This document shows positions 25,813 through 35,329 of a DNA stretch of 64,000 bases, in pieces; position 1 is the stretch's first letter; each line of letters begins with the position of its first letter. The notes beneath the pieces are model-generated. The model searched no databases and had not been told where the DNA came from. It worked only from the letters and a program-made list of their open reading frames with translations. The position numbers and the translations under genes were made by a program. This stretch comes from Parapedobacter flavus (lineage in GTDB: Bacteria; Bacteroidota; Bacteroidia; Sphingobacteriales; Sphingobacteriaceae). The DNA lies in the NCBI RefSeq assembly GCF_035818675.1, contig NZ_JAYKZZ010000007.1:62001-126000 (forward strand), written 5' to 3'.

Positions 25813-26754
25813 ATGCAAGAAATACATACGATGCAAGAGAAAGGCACCGAATCCGTTCCGGAAGAATCGAGAAAGGATTCCACCAAGATTTACTTCTTTG
25901 TGGTAGCTATTGCTGCGCTGCTTGCAACCAATGTATATTTTTACGTTAAGTACAAAACCACGGACGATAAGGTTTATGAGCTCACGGATGAAAAAGTGAG
26001 CATGGAAGCTGAAATAGACCGTATCGAAGCGGAGCTGGACCGGCTGACGGATGATAACATTGAACTTAATGCCGCGCTAAAAAGTGCCCAAGATAGTGTG
26101 CGGTCTACGATCGCGACACTGCGGGCGGAATTGGCCCAAAGTAATCTCACGCGCGAGCAGTTGGGTAAAGCGCAGCAGGAAATCAACCAACTGAAGCAAC
26201 AGGTATCCAGCTACATGCATGAAGTTGAATTGCTCCGCAATCGAAATGCCCAGTTAGTCTCAGAACGGGATGAGCTGAAGGAAGAGATATCGACATCTTC
26301 TGACCGCCTGGCCGAGCTCGAGGCGCAACACACCGATTTGGTCGGTATGGTGAAGCTGGCTTCGGCTATCAAGGTTTCGAGCATATCCATCAACGGTATA
26401 CGGCAACGTAGTAACGATAGGGAGAGCGTAGAAGCACGTGCGCGTCGGGTAGATGAATTCCGGATCGATTTTACACTGGCGGACAATCCGCTGGCCGAAA
26501 TCGGTGACCATGATGTCTATATGCGTGTTATTGACCCTAATGGTAACCTGCGAATCGCCGAAGATTATGGGCTTTTTGAAGTAGATGGCAGGCAGATGCA
26601 GTATACCTACAAAACAACGATAGGTTTTAAGAACGATGGTGCTGCCTATACCATCGACTGGGCTGATACCCGGGGCTTCCAGAAAGGAACCTATACCATT
26701 CTACTTTATGCCGATAACGCAGTAATGGGGCAAAGCAGCGTTGTATTGAAATAA
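25813..26754 (+). CDS. Membrane-anchored coiled-coil protein
   Basis: The 313-residue protein has a cytoplasmic N-terminus, a single membrane helix at about residues 27-46 (IYFFVVAIAALLATNVYFYV), a long heptad coiled coil at about 50-180 rich in Glu, Leu and Gln, and a C-terminal beta-rich domain from about residue 190 (ADNPLAEIGDHDVYMRVIDP). It is probably an envelope or periplasm-spanning structural protein. I do not know a function for the family. It is convergent with the histidine kinase gene, 10 bp away. Confidence 0.7.
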   Translation: MQEIHTMQEKGTESVPEESRKDSTKIYFFVVAIAALLATNVYFYVKYKTTDDKVYELTDEKVSMEAEIDRIEAELDRLTDDNIELNAALKSAQDSVRSTIATLRAELAQSNLTREQLGKAQQEINQLKQQVSSYMHEVELLRNRNAQLVSERDELKEEISTSSDRLAELEAQHTDLVGMVKLASAIKVSSISINGIRQRSNDRESVEARARRVDEFRIDFTLADNPLAEIGDHDVYMRVIDPNGNLRIAEDYGLFEVDGRQMQYTYKTTIGFKNDGAAYTIDWADTRGFQKGTYTILLYADNAVMGQSSVVLK

Positions 26755-26764
26755 CCTTGCCGGA

Positions 26765-29700
26765 TCAGACCACCGAATGCTGCGGGTTTATCGATGGAAT
26801 GCGTAAGTAGAACGTCGTTCCCTTCCCTACAAAAGTTTCGTACCTGATGCTGCCCCCCATTCCCTCTAGTGCCTGTTTGACGAATGCCAGACCCAACCCG
26901 GTGCCTGAGCTTTTTGTGGTGAAATTGGGCTGGAACAACTTCTCCCGCGCTTCGGGGTTAATACCTTCGCCATTATCCTGAATCGCTATGGCAACGTAAT
27001 GGTCTGCGTCATAACTGACCGCAATATTGATTTGGCACCGCCGTTTGGTAATGGCCGCCTCAATCGAGTTTTTGATTAAATTGTTGAAAGACCTCAGCAA
27101 TTGGTCGCGGTCGCCCTGTATGGTGATGGCGCTTTCGCCGCAGGCGTTTGTCATCGTAATCCGTACACCCACATTATTGCGAAATACTTCGGCCGCTTTA
27201 GCCAGGATGTCTAACACATCCACCTCCTTGAGCTGCGTATCGGGCATCTTAGCAAATTCCGAAAACTCGGACGCGATAAGGGAAAGGCTGTCGATCTGTT
27301 CAATGAACGACTCACTGAATTTTTCAAAGCGTTCTTCAAATCTGAGGTCTTTTTCCTTCCAGGAGCGCTCCAGCTGCTGGATGCCGAGCTTCAGTGGCGT
27401 TAGCGGGTTTTTGATTTCATGGGCTACCTGTTTGGCCATTTCGCGCCAAGCCGATTCGCGCTCAGAGCGCATAATAGTGTTGGCACTCTGCTCGAGTGCA
27501 ACGATCATCAGGTTATACTCTTTGATAAGGCTGCCGATTTCGTCGTGCCGTTTCCAGAAGATAGGTTCGTTGGGCTGTCCAATGCTAGTCTTGGCGAGGC
27601 TTCGCTGTACCAGCGCAAGCGGTGCGGTAATTTTGTTGGCCACAAACACGGCGAATAGACCGAGTACGAGAATAACCAAGGCGTAGATGTTGATGAGGGT
27701 ATTGAGCAGAAGACCTACATTCTGGTCAAATTCTTTCCGGTAGCTGTAATGGGGTAAGCTGAGGAAAGCCACAGCCTCGTATTCGTCGTTTCTGATAGGC
27801 GCATATGCAGCGATAAAATTCAATCCGCCAATGTGCTCGTGTTGTAAAAATTCAGATCGCTGGTACCGGGCCATATGTAACCAAGCGCGCGGTTGCATGT
27901 AGCGCGAAAGGAGGCGGAGGTCATAAATACGCGGCTGCGTGGAATAGATCAGCTGTCCATCTGTGTCGTAAAGATTAAGGTCGGCTGCAACAGACTCGGC
28001 GATGGTGTTGAACTGTTCATCTGCCGACAAGCCCCTGTTCAGGTCAAGCTCCCTGAGCCAACGAGATTCCAGCCGGGAGGCGATGTCTACCACATATTGC
28101 AGCACTCCATTTTCCTGTTGTTTTCTAAACTGGCTACTGATGCTGAAGAACGTAATAATGCCGGCGACAATCAAAGTGGTGACCACCGCTACAACCATAA
28201 ATGTTTGGATACGCGTACTGTACAATATTCTGTTCGAAAGGATGAGGAAACTCCATCGGAGGTTACGCAAACTGAAATCATTGCTATTGAGCGTCAGCAC
28301 CAGCCAACGTGCGATGAATGCGAGCATGGCGAATAGCAGGAACACGAGGAAGACAAACGATAGCCCCGCCAATTGCATCCAACTGCTGCGTTGTGGGCTG
28401 CTTACCACAATCAAGGTGCGACTATTGGGGCGGCGCATCATATGCTCGTAGTTGCCGTCGGTGCCCAACGAGATAAACTTGCGTTGTTCCGTTGGATAGG
28501 CGTCTGCGGATAGCGGGTAAACATAGTCGCCATATTGGCTAACTAAATTGCCGTGCCGGTAAAAGGCGTAAGAATACCCGGCAATCAATTCCGTTTGCTG
28601 TTGGTCGATTCTGCTATCGGCGAGAATATCCGGGTAGGAGGCTAGCTGGCTGAAAGAGCGGTTTTGCAACTCGATGAGCAAGATGCCCAGTAGTTCGCCG
28701 TCTTCCTGTACCGGCAATTGGGCAAAGTATTCAAAATTGCCGAATCGGCTGTTTCCGCGGTAGAAGTTTTCGGAGACCTTAATGGCGCCCGAAATGACCT
28801 TTTCCCGGTAGGTTTGTCGTTTACGGGTGGAGCTGTTACCAATGGGCACCCAGTCTGTATTGTATTCGTTTGCCACAAATTCATAGCGCGAGAGGTATCC
28901 GCTTAAGTAGGTCCTTTTCAGGTGTTCGTTGAGCAACTCGCGGTTTTCGTTCCGAGGCCTTTTGAAATAATCGATGAGGGTGGGGTCCTTCACGATTTCT
29001 TTTTCCAAATCGTGGAAAAGTGCAATGGCATTTGCGTCATCAACGGCCTCCAATCGGGAAATGGCAATTTTTTGCTTTTCCTCTTTTTTGTAGCGTTGAA
29101 ACTGGCCGTGTTTTATCGCCGTAATGGAGGCCAGTAGCAACAACGAAGCAATAAATACCGCTAAATCAAACCGGCGCTCCCGCTTAATATACCATGCCCG
29201 CAATCCAATCAATGTGCTCAATAAGATGAAGGTAAGGGGTGGGCTGCTGAAGGAGAAGCCATCCAAGCAGATGAGTACTCCGGCAATAACCACTACCGCT
29301 ATCCCGATAAGAAGCAGCCGTTTCTGATTGGGGATGAGGGCGTGTGCGGCGGCTACCAGCAAATCGATGAGCAGCATGAGCGACATCATGCTCAAGCACA
29401 GTGCGAATATGCCAATCCAGCTGTAAAAGCTGAGATCCAGTATATTGGTTACGTCAAAATTGATATCCGAATTGGTCACCAATCCCGAAAACACATTAGT
29501 CATCGCATGGCTGACGCCATAAATCACAGCGCCGAGGATAAAGATGATCAAGACGCTCCCTACTTTGGTGCGCCCCGCAGCAGGGAAGTGTAGCTGTTTC
29601 CTGAAGGTGTATAGGTAGCCGATGAACCAAGTAAATGCGATGATATTGAGTAAGAGTCCGCCTAGATGGGGAAAGAGGAAGCTGGAAGCGAAATTACGCG

Positions 29701-30520
29701 AATCGAATAGCCCCGTATAAAAATGAGAAGACAGCCAACCGTAGCTGAGATCCAAATAGCGGATGCAGGCCAAACAACACCCAAACAATACCACCGAGGA
29801 CCAGACCCACCCTTGTCTGCCCAACCATATGCACATGATATTGAGCAAAAGCACCACGGAGAGCCCAGCGAGCATCCACATGGCCAGTTCCAGCTTGGAA
29901 AAAAAAGTGTCGTGGCGACCTTCGCTCAGCTTCACCGAAAAAAGGTACTCGCCGGTAATGCTTCTGATGTTATAGATCAAGTGGTCGTTGTAGTCGGCAA
30001 TCTCCAGGTTATCGGTTTCAATTAGGTTTTTCGAAAATCGGTCTTGCAGGTATTCATTGTTCTTTTGGAAATTGGATTTTATCGGGATCAGAAATAATAC
30101 CGAGAAGTTGCCCGAACTTTTTTTGACCGCCTCGTACCAACCGTTTCCGGTTTTGATAATGGCCACGCCGTCGGTGATGCCGGCATCGGTTTTTGGAACA
30201 GATTTGTCTGTACCCCAAATAGCCAGTTCACTGTTTACGTAAATAAATGGATAGATGTCATGCTGTTCCACGAAGAAATCGAGTATTTCCTCGGCCTGCT
30301 TTACATCGGTCTCCATTGTTTTGAGCGTCTGGAAGCGGCTGGTGTCGTTCAGGAAGTCGAATACGATCTGCTCTTTTTTGTGGAGGTTGTTTTGGATGTG
30401 CCTACCATCGAGGAGCAGGATTTCCTCTTCATTAAATGTGAGGTTTATGGTGACGGCGGTGCCTATGAAGCATAACGTCAACATCAACAATAATAGCCGT
30501 ATTTTGACAACCGTACTCAC
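26765..30520 (-). CDS. Very large NtrY-like sensor histidine kinase
   Basis: The 1251-residue protein has an N-terminal helix, a periplasmic domain (about 30-235), a block of eight or so helices (about 235-475), a second extracytoplasmic region, and further helices near 755, 800 and 970. After these come HAMP, the phosphoacceptor segment VAHEIKNPLTPLKLGIQQLE (His near 1035) and the ATPase boxes NLIKNSIEAA, IQDNGEGI and GTGLGLAFVKQ. The NPLTPL box is that of NtrY kinases. The eight-helix block has no clear counterpart in well-studied kinases. No response regulator gene is adjacent. It may sense an envelope signal through the two extracytoplasmic domains. Confidence 0.92.
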   Translation of the reverse strand: MSTVVKIRLLLLMLTLCFIGTAVTINLTFNEEEILLLDGRHIQNNLHKKEQIVFDFLNDTSRFQTLKTMETDVKQAEEILDFFVEQHDIYPFIYVNSELAIWGTDKSVPKTDAGITDGVAIIKTGNGWYEAVKKSSGNFSVLFLIPIKSNFQKNNEYLQDRFSKNLIETDNLEIADYNDHLIYNIRSITGEYLFSVKLSEGRHDTFFSKLELAMWMLAGLSVVLLLNIMCIWLGRQGWVWSSVVLFGCCLACIRYLDLSYGWLSSHFYTGLFDSRNFASSFLFPHLGGLLLNIIAFTWFIGYLYTFRKQLHFPAAGRTKVGSVLIIFILGAVIYGVSHAMTNVFSGLVTNSDINFDVTNILDLSFYSWIGIFALCLSMMSLMLLIDLLVAAAHALIPNQKRLLLIGIAVVVIAGVLICLDGFSFSSPPLTFILLSTLIGLRAWYIKRERRFDLAVFIASLLLLASITAIKHGQFQRYKKEEKQKIAISRLEAVDDANAIALFHDLEKEIVKDPTLIDYFKRPRNENRELLNEHLKRTYLSGYLSRYEFVANEYNTDWVPIGNSSTRKRQTYREKVISGAIKVSENFYRGNSRFGNFEYFAQLPVQEDGELLGILLIELQNRSFSQLASYPDILADSRIDQQQTELIAGYSYAFYRHGNLVSQYGDYVYPLSADAYPTEQRKFISLGTDGNYEHMMRRPNSRTLIVVSSPQRSSWMQLAGLSFVFLVFLLFAMLAFIARWLVLTLNSNDFSLRNLRWSFLILSNRILYSTRIQTFMVVAVVTTLIVAGIITFFSISSQFRKQQENGVLQYVVDIASRLESRWLRELDLNRGLSADEQFNTIAESVAADLNLYDTDGQLIYSTQPRIYDLRLLSRYMQPRAWLHMARYQRSEFLQHEHIGGLNFIAAYAPIRNDEYEAVAFLSLPHYSYRKEFDQNVGLLLNTLINIYALVILVLGLFAVFVANKITAPLALVQRSLAKTSIGQPNEPIFWKRHDEIGSLIKEYNLMIVALEQSANTIMRSERESAWREMAKQVAHEIKNPLTPLKLGIQQLERSWKEKDLRFEERFEKFSESFIEQIDSLSLIASEFSEFAKMPDTQLKEVDVLDILAKAAEVFRNNVGVRITMTNACGESAITIQGDRDQLLRSFNNLIKNSIEAAITKRRCQINIAVSYDADHYVAIAIQDNGEGINPEAREKLFQPNFTTKSSGTGLGLAFVKQALEGMGGSIRYETFVGKGTTFYLRIPSINPQHSVV

Positions 30521-30544
30521 CGTTTATAGCTGCTAATTTACATA

Positions 30545-30583
30545 AAAATAGAAACCCCCACAATATTACGCAATTGTGGGGGT
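30545..30583 (-). terminator. Rho-independent terminator of the sdhCAB operon
   Basis: The arms ACCCCCACAAT (30554-30564) and ATTGTGGGGGT (30573-30583) form a perfect 11-bp stem. On the minus strand it is followed by TTCTATTTTTATG. It lies 26 bp beyond the sdhB stop. Confidence 0.85.
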
Positions 30584-30608
30584 CCCGGAGAAGAAATAAG
30601 CGATTGGC

Positions 30609-31379
30609 TTAGTGCACTTCTACATCCTTGAATATTTTGGCGGTGAGGTATTCGCGGTTCATCCGCGCAATATTGGTCAGTTTGATACCTACCGGGCACT
30701 CGGCCTCGCAGGCCCCCGTATTGGTACAACTGCCAAAACCTTCCGCATCCATTTGTTCAACCATGGCCTGGGCGCGACTGTACCGTTCGGTCTGACCTTG
30801 GGGTAACAACGCGTATTGCGATATCTTGGCCGATACAAACAGCATGGCTGAGGAATTTTTACAAGCAGCGACACAGGCCCCGCACCCAATACATGTGGCC
30901 GATTCGAACGCTTCGTCGGCTATCACTTTTGGAATGGGAATGCCATTTGCATCGGGTACACCGCCCGTGTTTACATTGACATACCCGCCGGCTTGTTGTA
31001 TACGATCGAATGCGGTGCGGTCTACTGCCAAATCCTTGATAACCGGAAATGCTGAAGCGCGCCACGGTTCGATGACAACGGTTTGCCCGTCATGAAAGCT
31101 CCGCATATGGAGCTGGCAGGTAGTGGTCAATTGTTTTGGACCGTGCGGTCGGCCATTGATATAAAGTGAGCACATGCCGCATATGCCTTCGCGGCAATCG
31201 TGGTCAAAGTGGATAGGGTCTTCGCCTTTCCGTACCAGCTCTTCGTTCACCACGTCTAGCATTTCCAGGAAAGACATGTCTGGCGATATGCCATTCGCTG
31301 GGTACGTTACAAACTTGCCCCGGGTATCGTTATTCTTTTGACGCCATACTTTGAGCGTCAGGTTCATGTTTCCACTCAT
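30609..31379 (-). CDS. sdhB: Succinate dehydrogenase/fumarate reductase iron-sulfur subunit
   Basis: The 256-residue protein has an N-terminal plant-ferredoxin domain with the 2Fe-2S ligands CREGICGMC and a later Cys (TTTCQLH), and a C-terminal domain with CIGCGACVAAC and CTNTGACEAECP for the 4Fe-4S and 3Fe-4S clusters. It carries electrons from the flavoprotein to the membrane subunit. The separating sequence (GGYVNVNTGGVPDANG) is a Bacteroidota insertion. It is the last gene of sdhCAB. Confidence 0.97.
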   Translation of the reverse strand: MSGNMNLTLKVWRQKNNDTRGKFVTYPANGISPDMSFLEMLDVVNEELVRKGEDPIHFDHDCREGICGMCSLYINGRPHGPKQLTTTCQLHMRSFHDGQTVVIEPWRASAFPVIKDLAVDRTAFDRIQQAGGYVNVNTGGVPDANGIPIPKVIADEAFESATCIGCGACVAACKNSSAMLFVSAKISQYALLPQGQTERYSRAQAMVEQMDAEGFGSCTNTGACEAECPVGIKLTNIARMNREYLTAKIFKDVEVH

Positions 31380-31458
31380 GATTTTTTGCTTTATGCTATA
31401 CTTCGTTTCGCGCTATGTGCTACGGCCAGCAACTGATGACTAGCGACCTACGACTTAA

Positions 31459-33390
31459 TTACTTGTAACTTCGTTGTGTCAATTTAACGTATTCAAACTC
31501 GAGCGGTTCTTTGTGTAGCGTTTCCGCTTGGTCGGCCCCTTTATATTCCCATGCCGCTACGTAGCTGAAGTTTTCATCGTCGCGTTTCGCTTCGCCTTCT
31601 TCGGTTTGGCTTTCATCGCGGAAGTGGCCCCCGCACGATTCGCGGCGGTTGAGGGCATCGTCTACCATCAGCTCACCCAGCTCGAGGAAATCCGCTACGC
31701 GGCCGGCTTTTTCGAGCGACTGGTTCATTTCCTCATTTTCACCCAGTACGGTTACATCGTCCCAAAACTCTCGCCGTAGTTCTCTGATGAGCCCTTTGGC
31801 TTTGATAAGGCCCGCCTCATTACGTGCCATGCCGCAGTATTCCCACATGATGTGACCGAGCTTTTTGTGGATGTCATCCACCGTTTTATTTCCTTTCAGC
31901 GAAAGCAGCCGGTTTACGTGTTCTTCTACCTCTTTTCGGGTTTTTTCGAAATTCGGATGATTTTTATCAACGGGGGCGAAACCCAATCCCGCGAGATAAT
32001 TGCCCACGGTGTAAGGGATAACGAAATAACCATCGGCCAAGCCCTGCATCAGTGCCGACGCCCCCAGCCGGTTAGCGCCATGGTCAGAAAAATTACACTC
32101 GCCCAGTGCATACAGCCCCGGAACGGTCGTCATCAGGTTATAGTCTACCCACACACCGCCCATGGTATAATGTACGGCCGGATAGATGCGCATGGGTTGC
32201 TTGTACGGATTTTCATCGGTAATCTGGTAGTACATATCAAACAGATTGCCATATTTGGCACGTACCGCATCTTCCCCCAGTCGCGCGATGGCGTCTTTAA
32301 AATCAAGGAATACCGCTACACCCGATGCCCCGACACCCCGGCCTTCGTCTACCACCTCTTTCGCATTGCGCGATGCCACATCGCGCGGCACGAGGTTACC
32401 GAAAGAAGGATATTTACGTTCCAGGTAATAATCGCGGTCTTCTTCTTTGATATCCGCGATTTTAATTTCGCCTTTGCGTAGCTTCTGCGAGAGTTCGATT
32501 GTTTTCGGCACCCACACGCGACCGTCGTTGCGCAACGATTCAGACATCAGCGTCAACTTAGATTGGTGATCGCCCGTTACCGGAATACAGGTGGGGTGTA
32601 TTTGCGTATAACACGGGTTGGCAAAAAATGCACCCCGTTTGTGGGCCCGCCATGCCGCGGTGACATTACAGCCCATGGCGTTGGTAGAGAGGTAAAACAC
32701 ATTGCCGTAGCCGCCGGTACATAACAGTACCGCATGGCCTTCGTGCGACTCGATCGCCCCGGTGACCATATCGCGTGTAATGATGCCGCGGGCGTGGCCA
32801 TCGATGGTGACCAAATCCAGCATTTCATGCCGGTTATACGTTTTCACTGTGCCTTTGTGGATTTGGCGGTTCAGCGCCGAGTAAGCACCGAGCAATAGCT
32901 GCTGCCCCGTTTGGCCACGCGCATAGAATGTACGCGAAACCTGGGCACCTCCAAACGAACGGTTGTCGAGCAACCCGCCATATTCACGGGCAAAGGGCAC
33001 GCCTTGCGCCACACATTGGTCGATAATATTTACCGATACTTCGGCCAAGCGGTGTACATTGGCCTCGCGCGAACGGTAGTCGCCGCCTTTTACCGTGTCA
33101 TAAAACAACCGGTAAACGCTGTCGCCATCATTTTGGTAATTCTTAGCAGCATTAATACCGCCCTGGGCAGCGATGGAGTGTGCCCGGCGCGGGCTGTCCT
33201 GGTAGCAAAATGTCTTTACATTGTAGCCAAGCTCGGCGAGAGACGCCGCAGCAGACGAGCCGGCCAAACCGGTACCAACCACAATGATAGTGTATTTCCG
33301 CTTATTGGCCGGATTGACCAACTTCAGGTTAAACTTATGTTTCGACCATTTTTCGGCCAATGGCCCTGCTGGTACTTTCGAATCTAACAT
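31459..33390 (-). CDS. sdhA: Succinate dehydrogenase/fumarate reductase flavoprotein subunit
   Basis: The 643-residue protein has the FAD fold VVGTGLAGSSAAASLAELGY, the FAD-attachment segment RRAHSIAAQGGINAA (the His carries covalent FAD), HPTCIP, and GLYALGECNFSDHGANRLGA. The ATG at 33390 (MLDSKVPAGPL) lies 10 bp after the sdhC stop, so I prefer it to the longer frame from 33444, which would overlap sdhC. It oxidises succinate or reduces fumarate at the cytoplasmic side of the membrane. Confidence 0.97.
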   Translation of the reverse strand: MLDSKVPAGPLAEKWSKHKFNLKLVNPANKRKYTIIVVGTGLAGSSAAASLAELGYNVKTFCYQDSPRRAHSIAAQGGINAAKNYQNDGDSVYRLFYDTVKGGDYRSREANVHRLAEVSVNIIDQCVAQGVPFAREYGGLLDNRSFGGAQVSRTFYARGQTGQQLLLGAYSALNRQIHKGTVKTYNRHEMLDLVTIDGHARGIITRDMVTGAIESHEGHAVLLCTGGYGNVFYLSTNAMGCNVTAAWRAHKRGAFFANPCYTQIHPTCIPVTGDHQSKLTLMSESLRNDGRVWVPKTIELSQKLRKGEIKIADIKEEDRDYYLERKYPSFGNLVPRDVASRNAKEVVDEGRGVGASGVAVFLDFKDAIARLGEDAVRAKYGNLFDMYYQITDENPYKQPMRIYPAVHYTMGGVWVDYNLMTTVPGLYALGECNFSDHGANRLGASALMQGLADGYFVIPYTVGNYLAGLGFAPVDKNHPNFEKTRKEVEEHVNRLLSLKGNKTVDDIHKKLGHIMWEYCGMARNEAGLIKAKGLIRELRREFWDDVTVLGENEEMNQSLEKAGRVADFLELGELMVDDALNRRESCGGHFRDESQTEEGEAKRDDENFSYVAAWEYKGADQAETLHKEPLEFEYVKLTQRSYK

Positions 33391-33400
33391 CACAAAATAG

Positions 33401-34174
33401 CTAGTTTGCAAAAAAGAAATATAACGGCATGGCCGCAAACCCAATGGGAATAACTACGCCGAACAACCAAACGCCAATGAACCGGATAAGAGGTGCATAC
33501 TTTTTATGGTCCCAACCCAACGTTTGAAATGCACTCTTGAATCCGTGAATGAGGTGGAACGAGAGTGCTCCCATGGCGATGACGTAAAATGCCACGAGGA
33601 TCCAGTTGCTAAACGCGAATTGGACCTGCTTATACAGGTCTTTGGTCTTTAACACTTCAATATCGTTGTCAACATACTTCACATAGTCGGTGTATTCTTC
33701 GCCAATCAACTCCGTTACTTTGGTTTCTTGGGTGGCTAGATCGGTTCGGTATTCCACGTAAGGCACTCCATCGTTGTGGTACTTCCACCAAAAATTACTC
33801 ATGTGGGTGACAATGAAGACCAATAAAATGGTTCCCAGTATTCCCATGTTCCGGGAGCTCCAGGCGCTATTTGCAGACCCGTTATAGACCGCATAGCCTA
33901 CCGGCCTTGCCCGTTTGTTTTGTATGGTTACGATCAGTGCATAAATGGCGTGTATAACGATAGACGCATAAAGCAAATACGAAACGATTTTAATCGGCGT
34001 GAAATGCGTCATAAAATGCGCATAGTCGTTAAACGCTTTCCCTTGGTCGTTATAAAATAGCTGAAGGTTACCGATGAGGTGGACAATCAGAAATGTGCAC
34101 AAAAACAGACCGGTTAAGCTCATAACAAGCTTCTTCCCAAGCGATGAGGAAAGCAGTGGTTTGGACTTATTCAT
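33401..34174 (-). CDS. sdhC: Succinate dehydrogenase cytochrome b558-type membrane subunit
   Basis: The 257-residue single membrane subunit has five helices and the di-heme His pattern of class B quinol:fumarate reductases (VHLIGNLQLF, IVIHAIYALIV, VTHMSNFWW, FHLIHGFKSAF). Having one fused membrane protein rather than SdhC plus SdhD is usual in Bacteroidota. An insertion between helices 3 and 4 (ATQETKVTELIGEEYTDYVK) is acidic. It leads the operon and has a strong AGGAG ribosome site. Confidence 0.95.
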   Translation of the reverse strand: MNKSKPLLSSSLGKKLVMSLTGLFLCTFLIVHLIGNLQLFYNDQGKAFNDYAHFMTHFTPIKIVSYLLYASIVIHAIYALIVTIQNKRARPVGYAVYNGSANSAWSSRNMGILGTILLVFIVTHMSNFWWKYHNDGVPYVEYRTDLATQETKVTELIGEEYTDYVKYVDNDIEVLKTKDLYKQVQFAFSNWILVAFYVIAMGALSFHLIHGFKSAFQTLGWDHKKYAPLIRFIGVWLFGVVIPIGFAAMPLYFFFAN

Positions 34175-34202
34175 TCTCCTCTGAGTATTTAATTTTGGTA
34201 AG

Positions 34203-34210
34203 CAAATCTA
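34203..34210 (-). promoter_or_regulatory. -7 element of the sdhCAB promoter
   Basis: On the minus strand TAGATTTG matches TANNTTTG exactly and lies 29 bp before the sdhC ATG. No clear TTG is at the usual upstream distance. Confidence 0.45.
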
Positions 34211-34290
34211 CCAATTGATTCAATACGTGGGAAAACAAACAAGCAAAATCCTTAATTTAGAACTGTTCTAATGTTTTTAAGGAAGATAAA

Positions 34291-34323
34291 GCAAAAGCGC
34301 CACGCGGGTAATCGCGTGGCGCC
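34291..34323 (-). terminator. Terminator of the beta-barrel gene
   Basis: A perfect 10-bp GC-rich stem, GCGCCACGCG/CGCGTGGCGC (34297-34306 and 34313-34322), has a 6-nt loop. On the minus strand it is followed by TTTTGCTTT. It is 27 bp beyond the stop of the outer-membrane protein gene. Confidence 0.85.
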
Positions 34324-34349
34324 AAGTGTATTTTTGCTAACAGCAGTGG

Positions 34350-34946
34350 TTAAAACAACCGGTAGCCGACACCTACGGTCCAGAGGTTAACCTTTTGCGG
34401 AGCACTGTCATTCTTGCTCAATTCGCTCAGTCCGTGTTCGTAACGAGCATCAATGCGGAAATTGCTGATATCGAGCCCAAGTCCGCCGGTTACTGCCCAC
34501 GCTTGGTTTTTGTATTCGCTGAACTCAGGAACTTGTGCCAGCGCGTCACCAATATTTTTGTCGACAACGAATGACACTACAGGACCGGCAACGATACGCA
34601 ATCCGGCAGGTCCGAAGCCGATACGCGTTCCCAGCAGCAAAGGCAGGTCTAGCGATGTAAAGCTCACTTTACCTTCTTCGTTTTCTTCGACTAGTTTGGC
34701 TTCCGAGCTTTTGCCGGTTAAATATAACTCAGGCTGAAAGTGTATCCCTGCTCCGCCAATACGTGCCCAAACACCCGCTTGGTATCCCGTACGGGTACTT
34801 GCATCCAGCCAATTGCCTTCGTCAGATTTCAAGCTGGAAAAGTTAAGGCCCGCTTTCACCCCAAACTGAAGGCTTGGCAGCAATTGAGCGTTGGCGCCGA
34901 AAATCGTAGCGGTTACGAGAAATGCAATAATAAGGTACTTTTTCAT
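34350..34946 (-). CDS. PorT-like outer-membrane beta-barrel protein
   Basis: The 198-residue protein has a Sec signal peptide (cleavage after GANA) and then amphipathic strands typical of an eight-stranded beta-barrel (FGVKAGLNFSSLKS, FQPELYLTGKS, NLWTVGVGYRLF). The C-terminal Phe is a barrel-assembly signal. The family (PorT/OmpW-like barrels of Bacteroidota) has no assigned transport function. It is monocistronic, with its own terminator. Confidence 0.88.
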   Translation of the reverse strand: MKKYLIIAFLVTATIFGANAQLLPSLQFGVKAGLNFSSLKSDEGNWLDASTRTGYQAGVWARIGGAGIHFQPELYLTGKSSEAKLVEENEEGKVSFTSLDLPLLLGTRIGFGPAGLRIVAGPVVSFVVDKNIGDALAQVPEFSEYKNQAWAVTGGLGLDISNFRIDARYEHGLSELSKNDSAPQKVNLWTVGVGYRLF

Positions 34947-35108
34947 AGCATAATCATTTTTAAATGTTTATTCGTGTACTGTTGTGCAACCTTAGCAAAA
35001 TTCAAGCCGAAAATTGTTGCAATACCGGTGGTTTAGGGTATCGTCGGGACTGATTTAGGCTTCCCTTACCCCAGGTTTACTTATTCTTTACCTGTTATTT
35101 ACCACGTA

Positions 35109-35258
35109 GGTAAAGCTTTGGTAAGGAATAGGTAAGGAAAAGGTAAAGAATAGGTAAAGAACTGGTAAGGAAAAGGTAAGGAACTGGTAAGGAAAAGGTA
35201 AGGGAGAAGTAAGGCAGTACTAAGTGAGTGGTAAGGAAAAGGTAAGGAACTGGTAAGG
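35109..35258. repeat. 11-bp tandem repeat array, 13 units plus a partial one
   Basis: Thirteen consecutive 11-bp units plus a final GGTAAGG fill this stretch with no gaps. Consensus: GGTAAGGAA followed by AA, CT or TA. Units 10 and 11 are degenerate, the others differ at one to three positions. The period of 11 is not a multiple of three and stop-free frames on the minus strand are a by-product. The array sits in the 335-bp space between the barrel gene and the CsbD-like gene, ending 23 bp before the latter's promoter. Just upstream, TTTACC-ACGTA-GGTAAA (35098-35114) forms a small hairpin with the first unit. Confidence 0.9.
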
Positions 35259-35280
35259 TTACGCGTAAAAACAGTGGCCA

Positions 35281-35312
35281 TTTGCACATCAAAGCAACAT
35301 TCGCTAAATTTG
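35281..35312 (+). promoter_or_regulatory. Promoter of the CsbD-like gene
   Basis: TTTG (35281-35284), 20 bp, then TAAATTTG (35305-35312) matches both elements. The ATG at 35330 follows after 17 bp. The 11-bp repeat array lies directly upstream. Confidence 0.7.
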
Positions 35313-35329
35313 TGGCAAATCAATCGTAT

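Noticed and set aside
35109..35258. Possible CRISPR array
   Set aside because: Units are 11 bp with no spacers between them and no cas genes nearby.
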